A stretch of DNA of 64,000 bases from positions 1 through 64,000 of the forward strand of contig CAKSIN010000011.1 in NCBI GenBank assembly GCA_934463115.1, given 5' to 3'. Source of the stretch: an uncultured Clostridia bacterium (lineage in GTDB: Bacteria; Bacillota; Clostridia; UMGS1810). The notes beneath the pieces were generated by a model. The model saw only the letters and a program-made list of their open reading frames with translations, searched no databases and was not told the origin of the DNA. The number at the start of each line of letters is the position of its first letter. Positions within the stretch are counted from its first letter, which is position 1. Shown here piece after piece: positions 1-7,237 of this stretch. Both the position numbers and the translations under genes were made by a program.

Positions 1-2
1 TG

Positions 3-206
3 CAAAATTTATATAATGCTCTTGAATCTATGTGTGAGCAGGATTTGATAGAAGAAGCATTTTGTGTCTTACATACGATAATCAAGACAGCAGGTGTTCG
101 TTTGCCGGATGAGTATAAATGTATCGTTGATAATGAAATTCTACACTCAAGCTTCATTGAAGAAGCTGTTGCAGATTTGGAAGATATCCTTTACGACTTA
201 GAATAA
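3..206 (+). CDS. hypothetical protein, C-terminal 67 residues only
   Basis: The open frame runs in from the left edge and stops with TAA at 204-206. The visible 67 residues are acidic and probably alpha-helical, with no recognised motif (it contains TAGVRLPDEYK and ends EDILYDLE). It lies directly upstream of the DUF3990/HTH toxin-antitoxin-like pair and may belong to the same cargo module, perhaps as a third small component, but that rests only on position. A perfect inverted repeat begins 18 bp after its stop. Function unknown; the start is outside the window. Confidence 0.6.
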   Translation, partial: QNLYNALESMCEQDLIEEAFCVLHTIIKTAGVRLPDEYKCIVDNEILHSSFIEEAVADLEDILYDLE

Positions 207-223
207 TATATATTTTTTCACAA

Positions 224-267
224 ACTCCCACAGAGGTCTTGACAAAATACTTCTGTGGGAGTATAAT
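224..267 (+). promoter_or_regulatory. sigma-A promoter overlapped by an 11-bp inverted repeat (putative TA operator)
   Basis: TTGACA at 239-244, a 17-bp spacer and TATAAT at 262-267 form a consensus vegetative promoter. Perfect inverted-repeat arms ACTCCCACAGA (224-234) and TCTGTGGGAGT (252-262) flank the -35 box, and the right arm touches the -10 box. A protein bound to both arms would block polymerase. The likely ligand is the HTH protein encoded second in the operon, the usual autoregulation of toxin-antitoxin pairs. It could instead be a hairpin ending the upstream gene, but no T-run follows it. Confidence 0.65.
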
Positions 268-306
268 ACATATGTATAACTCTACAGAAGCATGAGGAGT
301 GTAACT

Positions 307-984
307 ATGAGTAAATTAACAATATATCACGGCTCGCCTGAAATCATTGAAAAGCCACAATTTGGTAAGGGAAAAACCTATAACGATTACGGTAGAGGTT
401 TTTACTGCACAGAACATATTGAGCTTGCAAAAGAATGGGCTTGTACCGAAGATGTTGACGGCTTTGTAAATAAATACGAGATAGATTTGTCTAACCTTAA
501 GGTTTTAAATCTTTCCTCAGACGAATATACCATTTTGCATTGGCTTGCAATCTTAATGAAGAATAGAAAGGTTCGTTTATCTACTCCGGTTATGAAACGT
601 GGTCGTGAATGGCTTATCGAGCATTTCATGCCCGATACAGAAGGCTATGATGCAATTATCGGCTACCGTGCTGACGATTCTTATTTCTCATTTGCAAGAG
701 CTTTTGTTAATAATGAAATTTCACTCAATCAGTTATCTTATGCTATGCGCCTTGGAAAACTTGGCGAGCAGGTTGTTTTAAAGAGTAAGAATGCATTTGA
801 TGAGATTAAATTTGTTTCTTACGAAGTTTGCGATAATACAATCTACTATGCAAAACGTAAAGCACGAGACGATGAAGCAAGAGAAGCATTTAATGCTGAA
901 CTTGAAAAAGAAGATTTAAACGGATTGTTTATGAGAGATATTATTCGTGAGGAGGTAAAGCCTGATGATGCACGCTTACGATGA
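307..984 (+). CDS. DUF3990 family protein, ADP-ribosyltransferase-like putative toxin
   Basis: The 225-residue protein opens with the DUF3990 signature (LTIYHGSPEIIEKPQFG, then a DYGRGFYCTEH block), which resembles the His/Tyr NAD-binding core of the ADP-ribosyltransferase fold. DUF3990 proteins are usually paired with a small antitoxin or HTH protein and are thought to act in the cytoplasm as toxins. The ATG at 307 is preceded by GAGGAG; an in-frame ATG at 292 has no such site. The gene overlaps the next one by 20 bp, which suggests translational coupling, and both are served by the promoter at 239-267. Family membership is a pattern call; toxicity is inferred. Confidence 0.75.
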   Translation: MSKLTIYHGSPEIIEKPQFGKGKTYNDYGRGFYCTEHIELAKEWACTEDVDGFVNKYEIDLSNLKVLNLSSDEYTILHWLAILMKNRKVRLSTPVMKRGREWLIEHFMPDTEGYDAIIGYRADDSYFSFARAFVNNEISLNQLSYAMRLGKLGEQVVLKSKNAFDEIKFVSYEVCDNTIYYAKRKARDDEAREAFNAELEKEDLNGLFMRDIIREEVKPDDARLR

Positions 985-1606
985 ACAGTATTTAGATGAT
1001 GCAATGCGAAACTTGGGCGAAGCAGCAGACTATGCGGTAAATGCTTGTAAGATAAGCTTGCAGAAATTCTTTGATTTATTTATCACAACCGGATTTGCCA
1101 CACAGTTTGGAAACGGCGTACCTAAAATCATTTCGGGATTATCAGGAACAGAACTTGTGCACGAAATTATTATAAAAGCAGGAATTGAACAAGACCTCCC
1201 GGAAGTGCAGACCGAATATGATTGTTCTCCTGAATATTGGTGTGGATGGATTGTAGCTTATTATCAGTGGAATACAGGCAGAACATTTAAAGACATTTTT
1301 CAAAATGTATCTGCAAAAAAAATTGAAAAGCTTTATCCAACACTTCATGAAGCACATGAAGATAAATTTGTTGATGTTGTAAATTCAATAATCGAAAGAA
1401 AAACTACAACAACAAAATTGCAAGAACTTCGTAAAAACATCGGCTACTCCCAAAGAGAACTTTCCGAGAAATCAGGAGTAAACCTAAGAACTTTGCAACA
1501 GTATGAATTGAAGGCAAAGGATATAAATAAAGCAGCGACAACAACCCTTCTTGCACTTTCAAAAACACTTGGATGCAAGATTGAAGACTTGTTGGAGAAT
1601 ATATAG
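965..1606 (+). CDS. HTH (XRE) protein partner of the DUF3990 gene, putative antitoxin
   Basis: 213 residues. The N-terminal 130 residues match no domain I can name. The C-terminal 65 residues are a Cro/CI-type helix-turn-helix (LRKNIGYSQRELSEKSGVN, then LRTLQQYE and LLALSKTLGCKIEDLL). A strong Shine-Dalgarno (GAGGAGGT) precedes the tandem ATGs at 965 and 968, inside the end of the toxin-like gene. An N-terminal partner-binding region plus a C-terminal DNA-binding domain is a common antitoxin layout, so it probably neutralises the DUF3990 protein and represses the operon through the inverted repeat at 224-262. The antitoxin role is inferred from context. Confidence 0.7.
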   Translation: MMHAYDEQYLDDAMRNLGEAADYAVNACKISLQKFFDLFITTGFATQFGNGVPKIISGLSGTELVHEIIIKAGIEQDLPEVQTEYDCSPEYWCGWIVAYYQWNTGRTFKDIFQNVSAKKIEKLYPTLHEAHEDKFVDVVNSIIERKTTTTKLQELRKNIGYSQRELSEKSGVNLRTLQQYELKAKDINKAATTTLLALSKTLGCKIEDLLENI

Positions 1607-1673
1607 TAATTTTTGGTGAACTTTTGATAAATATATTCCAATATTTAGAAAATAAAAAGTGGAGGTGTGATAT

Positions 1674-2861
1674 ATGCCGAGAAAATCTTTTTGTGAACAC
1701 ATTAAATCAAAAAACAGTTTTAAAAAATTGTCAACAGATATGAAAGTACAATATAACTTTCAATTACAGGAGTATAAACATACAACTTTTAAAGTCAAGT
1801 CTTTATCCGATTTTATTACTGTGCTGGATATAATTAAGTCAAAACCTGGAGGAGATTACACAGAGTTGTTTTTTCGAGGTATGACAAATTACGAATGGAC
1901 ACTTATGCCTCATTTAGGAAGACATGTTGCTCCTGTCGAATTTTGTGAATCAGAAATGATAAATGAGATGCTCACTCTCAAACCTGAAGAATTTTCAGGA
2001 ATCACTTCTGATTTTGACTTGCTAGCTAAAATGCAACATTACGGCATTCCGACAAGATTACTTGATTTCACAACAAATCCTTTGGTTGCGCTTTATTTTG
2101 CTTGTCAAAAAGAAAGAAGAAATACGACTGGTCGAGTTATCTGTACATATAATTCTTGTACATACAATGTAAGTAAGTTAGTTGAGTTAATTTCAGGATT
2201 ATATAAAATATCAGATTACACAAATGTATATTTTGATGATATGGCAAAAGGTCAAATGTCGCTTTTATCGTATGCAGCTTATAAACGATTTCCAATAATG
2301 ATTAAACCTAAATATTCAAACGAGAGAATTAAAAGACAATCTGCTGTTTTTATGGTATTTGATAATATTTTATATGACAAAAAGGCGAGAATTGCATATT
2401 TAGAAAAAAGTGGTATGAATGAGGATGAAATTGCATACGGAATTCAACTCACCGCTGAAGATAAAAAACAAATTGAATTTATTAAAGAAAATGAAAATAT
2501 TGAAGAAATTTATCCTGAACCTAACGGAGCAAATAATCTGTTTAGATTTTGCGTTTCATCTGAAAGTCTTAATAAACTATATCATTTATATGAAAAGGAA
2601 TTTGAGCAACTCGATATAAATAAATGTGAAAAAGGTAATTGTGCAATTGCATTGAAGAAGCGGTTTTCTATTGAGCATATAATTGCTCCAATTGAAGAAG
2701 GAATAATGAGAAACGAGTTTTGCAGCATATTGATTGAACCTAAATACAAAGAAAAAATACTGCAAGAACTTGAATGCTTAAATATAAACGAACAGTATTT
2801 GTTTCCTGAATTGGAATATACTGCAAAAAACATAAAAAAGAAGTATTTTGATGAATATTAG
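1674..2861 (+). CDS. FRG domain-containing protein
   Basis: 395 residues. The FRG domain spans about residues 40-150: the name-giving motif appears in LFFRGMTNYEW, followed by the diagnostic stretch AKMQHYGIPTRLLDFTTNP and ALYFACQK. FRG proteins are widespread on mobile elements and in defence islands; their biochemical activity is poorly defined. The C-terminal 200 residues are Lys/Glu-rich with no motif I recognise. GGAGG lies 10 bp before the ATG and a strong terminator follows the stop. The gene is AT-rich compared with the host cluster to the right, consistent with mobile-element cargo. A defence role is inferred. Confidence 0.8.
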   Translation: MPRKSFCEHIKSKNSFKKLSTDMKVQYNFQLQEYKHTTFKVKSLSDFITVLDIIKSKPGGDYTELFFRGMTNYEWTLMPHLGRHVAPVEFCESEMINEMLTLKPEEFSGITSDFDLLAKMQHYGIPTRLLDFTTNPLVALYFACQKERRNTTGRVICTYNSCTYNVSKLVELISGLYKISDYTNVYFDDMAKGQMSLLSYAAYKRFPIMIKPKYSNERIKRQSAVFMVFDNILYDKKARIAYLEKSGMNEDEIAYGIQLTAEDKKQIEFIKENENIEEIYPEPNGANNLFRFCVSSESLNKLYHLYEKEFEQLDINKCEKGNCAIALKKRFSIEHIIAPIEEGIMRNEFCSILIEPKYKEKILQELECLNINEQYLFPELEYTAKNIKKKYFDEY

Positions 2862-2877
2862 ATGCTCTTTTGCTTTT

Positions 2878-2906
2878 AACGATCGGTTATGCCGGTCGTT
2901 TTTTTT
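2878..2906 (+). terminator. rho-independent terminator after the FRG gene
   Basis: Stem AACGATCGG / CCGGTCGTT (9 bp, one G-U pair) with loop TTATG, followed by eight T residues, starting 17 bp after the FRG stop codon. Confidence 0.85.
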
Positions 2907-2978
2907 ATGTTCAAAAGACGGTTTGTACATTGTTATTTAAGTTGAAATTAAAACATAAAATTATGAGAGGTGGTATAG

Positions 2979-3146
2979 ATGAATGAGTTTGTGGTTGAAC
3001 TCTTCGTAGCAAGTGATGATGAGCAGGATGTGATGCTCTCAAGCTTAAATGAAGATGAAGTGGAACAATGGAAAAAAGATATGGAGGCACGAGCGTTGAG
3101 TGAATACCATAACCAAAAAATTAAAATTAAAAGCAAAAAAATTTGA
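2979..3146 (+). CDS. small acidic hypothetical protein upstream of the recombinase
   Basis: 55 codons with ATG at 2979, preceded by a GAGAGGTGG ribosome-binding site. The product is acidic in the middle and very basic at the end (KIKIKSKKI). No family recognised. It sits 78 bp upstream of the serine recombinase, so it could be an accessory factor such as a recombination directionality factor, which for large serine recombinases are small, poorly conserved proteins; this is position-based speculation. Confidence 0.5.
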   Translation: MNEFVVELFVASDDEQDVMLSSLNEDEVEQWKKDMEARALSEYHNQKIKIKSKKI

Positions 3147-3223
3147 TTTCAAAAAGCGGCATTGATACAATAATCGTATAGAATAAATAGTTGCCGTTTT
3201 TTCAGGGAAGGAGGTTAAACAAA

Positions 3224-4672
3224 ATGAAAGTGGCGGCAGCTTACATACGAGTTTCTACTGATGATCAGCTCGAGTACAGTCCTGACAGTCAGTTAGAAAA
3301 AATAAAACTCTATGCGGAAAAAAATCAAATTTTATTACCTGAAGAATTTATATTTGTAGATGAAGGCATCAGCGGAAGAAAAACAAAAAACAGACCTGCA
3401 TTTAATGAAATGATAGGTTTGGCAAAATGTAATCCGAAACCGTTTGACGTTATATTAGTTTGGAAATTCAGTCGATTTGCACGAAATCGTGAAGATAGCA
3501 TTGTTTATAAATCTATGCTCAGAAAAGAGCGTAATATTGATGTTGTTTCAGTTAGTGAAGATATAGGTGATGATAAATTATCTATCCTTATAGAAGCTAT
3601 TATCGAAGCAATGGACGAATTTTACAGTATCAACCTTGCTGAAGAAGTAAAACGAGGAATGACAGAAAAAGCAAAAAGAGGCGGTGTTCTCTCGATTCCC
3701 GGATTTGGCTATAAGGTTGAAAATGGTGAATATGTGATTGTTCCTGAAGAAGCAGAGATTATACGTAAAGTTTTTAATGACTATCTGAACAAAAAGGGCT
3801 TTTTAACAATTGCAAAAGAACTAAATGCTATGGGAATAAAAACACATCGGAACTGTAAAATTGAGAACAGAACCATAGACTATTGGCTTCACAATATGTT
3901 GTACATAGGAAAAATCTGTTGGAGTCCAAATGGTAAACGCTCAAGAAACTATAATTTGGAAGATATGATTATCAGCGATGGACATCACGAACCTATTATA
4001 GATATGGAAACATGGGATAAGACACAGGAAAGACTGGTTAAGCAAAAAGAAAAGTATGGTAAGTATTATAATTCAGATCGTAAAGATTTATCTCATTGGT
4101 TAACCGGATTATTAAGGTGTGAAAAATGTGGCAAAGTTTTGTCTTATCAGGGCGGATACTTCGGTTGTTCAGAGCGAAGCAGAGGAAAATGTGATGGCGT
4201 TGGATATATAAAAGCAGAAAAAATAGCTAATATCATTCTTAACATTTTATCCGAAATAGAACTACCAAATGTTGAACTGGAATTTGCTGAGCCTAATTCT
4301 GCTAAGGAAGTAAATATCAACGATGACAGCAGGATAATATCTGCACAAGTTCAAAGACTTGAGATTCGTCTGGAGAGAGTAAAACTTGCTTATGAAGATG
4401 GTGTAGATACTCTTGAAGAGTACAAAGCAAAGAAAAAAGCCATTACAGATGAAATTGATAAGCTGAATGAAATGCTTGAGCAAGCTCGTGAGGAAGAACC
4501 AAAAGAAGAAGTCAAGCTAAACAAAAAAGAGATTCGCAGATTGACCGAGGTTTTGAAAGATGCTGATGTAAGTAATATGGAAAAGAACAATATGGCAAGG
4601 ACAATTTTTAAAGAAATTATAAAAGGCGGAGATGGCGGGAAACGGCTTAAATGCGTGTTTTGGCGGCATTAG
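3224..4672 (+). CDS. large serine site-specific recombinase
   Basis: 482 residues. The N-terminal resolvase domain carries the nucleophile motif AAYIRVSTDDQ (catalytic Ser near residue 12), followed by the Recombinase domain (FGYKVENGEYV ... IRKVFNDYL) and a zinc ribbon (CEKCGKVLSYQGGYFGCSERSRGKC). The last 100 residues form the coiled coil typical of large serine integrases. These enzymes integrate and excise phages and ICEs at short att sites. The start at 3224 has a strong GGAGG; an upstream ATG at 3191 does not. The 3' end overlaps the truncated cotJC antisense, and the att site lies only 20-40 bp beyond the stop, the usual position of such a gene at an element end. Confidence 0.92.
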   Translation: MKVAAAYIRVSTDDQLEYSPDSQLEKIKLYAEKNQILLPEEFIFVDEGISGRKTKNRPAFNEMIGLAKCNPKPFDVILVWKFSRFARNREDSIVYKSMLRKERNIDVVSVSEDIGDDKLSILIEAIIEAMDEFYSINLAEEVKRGMTEKAKRGGVLSIPGFGYKVENGEYVIVPEEAEIIRKVFNDYLNKKGFLTIAKELNAMGIKTHRNCKIENRTIDYWLHNMLYIGKICWSPNGKRSRNYNLEDMIISDGHHEPIIDMETWDKTQERLVKQKEKYGKYYNSDRKDLSHWLTGLLRCEKCGKVLSYQGGYFGCSERSRGKCDGVGYIKAEKIANIILNILSEIELPNVELEFAEPNSAKEVNINDDSRIISAQVQRLEIRLERVKLAYEDGVDTLEEYKAKKKAITDEIDKLNEMLEQAREEEPKEEVKLNKKEIRRLTEVLKDADVSNMEKNNMARTIFKEIIKGGDGGKRLKCVFWRH

Positions 4673-4793
4673 CCGGACTACTCAAACATTTGCAGTACGC
4701 TCCGCCGTACTGGCTGATAACAATTTTTGCAAGCAGCGGATTTTTGTTTTTTATCTTAACGGGGTACAAAAGTTTTCTTTCATAATTCCACAT
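4647..4793 (-). pseudogene. cotJC: cotJC, 5' fragment interrupted by the recombinase element
   Basis: A minus-strand frame starts 12 bp after the cotJB stop behind a perfect GGAGG. Its first 31 residues (MWNYERKLLYPVKIKNKNP, then LLAKIVISQYGG) match the conserved N-terminus of CotJC, a manganese-catalase-family spore coat protein. Normal CotJC continues for about 190 residues; here the sequence changes abruptly to AYCKCLSSPANAAKTRI and stops, overlapping the recombinase 3' end. The gene has therefore been split at the SQYGG codons. Whether the downstream part still exists left of the window, so that excision would rebuild the gene, is not visible. Confidence 0.85.
4693..4712. other. putative attachment site of the serine-recombinase element in cotJC
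   Basis: The cotJC homology ends within this segment. It contains the imperfect palindrome CAGTACG (4693-4699) / CGTACTG (4706-4712) around a CTCCGC core. The right half encodes the conserved QYGG of CotJC; the left half is element sequence. Large serine recombinases use short inverted-repeat sites with a 2-bp crossover core, so this is the expected shape. The exact crossover cannot be fixed without the other junction. Confidence 0.55.
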
Positions 4794-4805
4794 ATCGGCG
4801 CCTCC

Positions 4806-5222
4806 TTAATTTTGCCATGGCCATTTGTTTTCGGGTGAAACCCATTCAAACGGCGTCTGATCCGACGAATCGTATGCTGTCAGCGGAGCGTAGCGGTTTA
4901 CATAATCGTGCCTGTAGCTTTTAAGGGCAGCGGCAAGCATCGTAAAAGTTTTCAACGCCTGTTCGTCGTCGGGGTGAGTATCCAAAAACAAATTCAGCTC
5001 AACAAGAGCAAACGTAAGTTCGTTTATAAAGTTAAACAGCTGTTCGCGGCTCAGTTTGTCTGCGCCGAGCATGTTGTCGGCATTATCAAAAAGCGGATTG
5101 TCAACTGTATTATCTTGATTTGCGGCGGAATCGCCCGTGTTTTTTCCGCGGCTTGCGCTGCTGTCGGATTTATCGTTCGACTCGTCCCCAAAGGGGCAAA
5201 ACGGTGCGGTGGGATATATCAT
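4806..5222 (-). CDS. cotJB: spore coat protein CotJB
   Basis: 138 residues. The C-terminal 80 residues are the CotJB domain (REQLFNFINELTFALVELNLFLDTHP, here split as REQLFNFINELTFALVE and LNLFLDTHPDD; later SYRHDYVNRYAPLT and FEWVSPENKWPWQN). CotJB is normally about 85-90 residues; the extra N-terminal 50 residues are a Ser/Asp/Asn-rich, probably disordered segment. AAGGAGGAG lies just before the ATG, supporting the long start. It is the middle gene of cotJA-cotJB-cotJC, a mother-cell operon whose products join the spore coat. The operon is now cut after cotJB by the mobile element. Confidence 0.85.
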   Translation of the reverse strand: MIYPTAPFCPFGDESNDKSDSSASRGKNTGDSAANQDNTVDNPLFDNADNMLGADKLSREQLFNFINELTFALVELNLFLDTHPDDEQALKTFTMLAAALKSYRHDYVNRYAPLTAYDSSDQTPFEWVSPENKWPWQN

Positions 5223-5234
5223 TTCTACTCCTCC

Positions 5235-5414
5235 TTATCTCGTAAACGGATTCATAATCGGATTTGCGCAGTATTGCTCAAACGGGATATTAAGATCCTT
5301 GAAAATCGTGCCCTGCTTGAGTCCTTCTTTCATGCTGTACATGTTTTCGAACTTCTGAAAAGGAACATAGGCAAACCCAAGGCGCGGATTTTCCGGCATA
5401 AACGGCATATTCAT
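5235..5414 (-). CDS. cotJA: spore coat protein CotJA
   Basis: 59 codons on the minus strand, start ATG at 5414 behind GGAGGTGTCTGT. The sequence (MPENPRLGFAYVPFQKFENM, ... GLKQGTIFKDLNIPFEQYC) matches CotJA, including the conserved YVPFQ and GT(I/L)F..L..P motifs. It is the first gene of the cotJ operon, 12 bp from cotJB. In Bacillus the operon is transcribed by sigma-E in the mother cell; the AT-rich 140 bp upstream (5415-5554) is where that promoter should be, with a CATATTAT element that could be its -10, but I could not find a convincing -35. Confidence 0.85.
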   Translation of the reverse strand: MNMPFMPENPRLGFAYVPFQKFENMYSMKEGLKQGTIFKDLNIPFEQYCANPIMNPFTR

Positions 5415-5554
5415 ACAGACACCTCCAAAATTTTGTTCATAAATATAATATGTTTTTCATATAAATGATGTTACTGCAAAAAATATGCCTAGCAGAAATG
5501 ATACGTTTTTATTTAATTAATATTCTTGTTTGTAAGCGCCGAAACGGCTAAGCA

Positions 5555-6184
5555 TTATGCCTCGTTATCAATTGCCTCGATCAATGCCCTTGCTATAATT
5601 CCGTGTCCCATGGCAGTCGGGTGAACACCCTCAAGAGTCCAGCAGGTAAAATCGGCCGCCTTTTGCGCTTCTTCAAATTTATCCTGAAGCGGCACGAAAA
5701 CAAGGTTGTATTTTTCGGAAATCCTCTTTGCCGCCGCTGCTCTCTCTTTTACCTCGCTCATAAATATATCCCAATCCTGATCGGTAACAGTTCCGTGGCA
5801 CAAAAACGGTTCCAATATAAATATTTTGATATTCGGAAGCTCCTCCAGAACCTCTTCGATAAGCATTGAATAAATCTTCTCATATTTTTCGGCAGATACA
5901 CCGTTGCCTATGGTAAGTTCATGCCATACGTCATTTACTCCGATAAGCACCGACATATAATCCGGTTTGAGATTTAATATGTCAACTTTGATTCGCGCAT
6001 ACAAATCAACAATTCTGTTTCCGCTTACTGCCTTGTTAATAAATTCATATTCACCTTTGTGTTCTGTGCCGAGCATTCCGGCAACTGTCGTCGGATAACC
6101 GTTACCCAAATAAAAATTTGACGCATGGTTCCTCGAACGGTCTGCGTCGGTTATGGAATCACCCTGAAATAAAAACTTTTTCAT
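5555..6184 (-). CDS. SGNH/GDSL hydrolase, probable carbohydrate esterase
   Basis: 209 residues with all four SGNH blocks: block I FQGDSITDADR (nucleophile Ser), block II glycine in the SGNRI segment, block III GVNDVW (oxyanion Asn), and block V DGVHP-type VHPTAMGH (catalytic His with Asp/Glu nearby). No signal peptide, so it acts in the cytoplasm. Such enzymes commonly remove acetyl groups from oligosaccharides; substrate inferred from its place as last gene of the polysaccharide cluster, 27 bp after the metallophosphoesterase gene. Confidence 0.85.
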   Translation of the reverse strand: MKKFLFQGDSITDADRSRNHASNFYLGNGYPTTVAGMLGTEHKGEYEFINKAVSGNRIVDLYARIKVDILNLKPDYMSVLIGVNDVWHELTIGNGVSAEKYEKIYSMLIEEVLEELPNIKIFILEPFLCHGTVTDQDWDIFMSEVKERAAAAKRISEKYNLVFVPLQDKFEEAQKAADFTCWTLEGVHPTAMGHGIIARALIEAIDNEA

Positions 6185-6211
6185 CTTAAATCATCCTTTC
6201 CGATTTTGATT

Positions 6212-7216
6212 TTACAATACTCTGATATGCATTACAGCTCCGTTTTCATATGCATTTGATGTTACAATATACTGCGGAATAACCGTCTCTTTTCTGTCTC
6301 CGTCCGAAAGCTTTTCCGATGCAAGAATTTCTGTGTATACCTCGTTATGCAGGTGACCGCAGAAAACACCTTTAATGACATCCGCATTTTGAGTTATACA
6401 TCTGTACATTCGCATTGTATCGTCACAGCTGCCGTCCGAACCGGCAAACTGCGAATAAAAATCGTGCATATCGTTTTCCCAGATAGTGCGTATAAAAGGC
6501 ACATTCGTGTCTTTCGGGTTGCCTGTGCACATCGGCTCGTGCTGAAATATAAGAACCGTATATGAATTTTCTTTTGCACGTCTGATATCGTTTTCTATTT
6601 TTTCGCACTGGTCAGCGGTATATATTCCCATGTCGTTGTTCATAACAATAACCATAACCCTGTCCGCAATAATTCTGGAGCAATATTCAATGTCGTTGTT
6701 CCATACGGCGGATAAACGCATTTTCTTTTCAATAAGAGGAATAGTATCTTCGACCTCGCCCTGCATACGGCACAAAACATCATGACCGCCGAGTGCCACA
6801 AGTGCTTCCGGATACGGATGCAATACATATTTCTCAACGCACTCCAATGCACCGCGTGTAAAATAATCCATATTATCTCCGCACACGACTGTCTGATCCG
6901 TATGTGCACAAAAGTCAAGCGCACGAATTGCATTGCCGATGGATTTTCCGCCGCGCTGCCAGTTTCTGTTATAACTCGAACTCATCACCGCCGGGTTTTG
7001 TTCGGCAAAATCCTTTGCATTAAGATAATCAAAATGAAGATCGGATGTCATACCTATATCAACTGTTCTGCCGCTTTTTATACCGTTGACGGTAACATTC
7101 CATACCGTAAGGAAACTGTCGCGCCGTTTGCAGATATACCCTTCCTTGTCCCCGGCTTCGCCGATAAAAGAGTCTGTCGGAATATTAAAAAATTCTTCAT
7201 TTTCCATTTTGTTCAT
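6212..7216 (-). CDS. calcineurin-like metallophosphoesterase
   Basis: 334 residues with the metallophosphoesterase metal ligands in order: TSDLHFD (DxH), CGDNMDYF (GD), LGGHDVL in place of the usual GNHD, FQHEP, and CGHLHNE (GHxH). The Gly-His-Asp replacing Asn-His-Asp/Glu is a small departure from the family norm. No signal peptide. Start at ATG 7216 behind GGGGGTG. It may act on a phosphorylated sugar or a nucleotide; its substrate cannot be told. It sits between the GH127 and esterase genes in one minus-strand operon. Confidence 0.8.
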   Translation of the reverse strand: MNKMENEEFFNIPTDSFIGEAGDKEGYICKRRDSFLTVWNVTVNGIKSGRTVDIGMTSDLHFDYLNAKDFAEQNPAVMSSSYNRNWQRGGKSIGNAIRALDFCAHTDQTVVCGDNMDYFTRGALECVEKYVLHPYPEALVALGGHDVLCRMQGEVEDTIPLIEKKMRLSAVWNNDIEYCSRIIADRVMVIVMNNDMGIYTADQCEKIENDIRRAKENSYTVLIFQHEPMCTGNPKDTNVPFIRTIWENDMHDFYSQFAGSDGSCDDTMRMYRCITQNADVIKGVFCGHLHNEVYTEILASEKLSDGDRKETVIPQYIVTSNAYENGAVMHIRVL

Positions 7217-7237
7217 TTTGTTTCACCCCCAAATACA

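Noticed and set aside
4673..4793. Continuation of the recombinase coding region past 4672
   Set aside because: A clear TAG ends the frame, and the following bases are explained as the cotJC fragment on the other strand.
5415..5554. Sigma-E promoter for cotJ
   Set aside because: A CATATTAT element is present, but no matching -35 at 13-15 bp could be found, so it is not listed as a feature.
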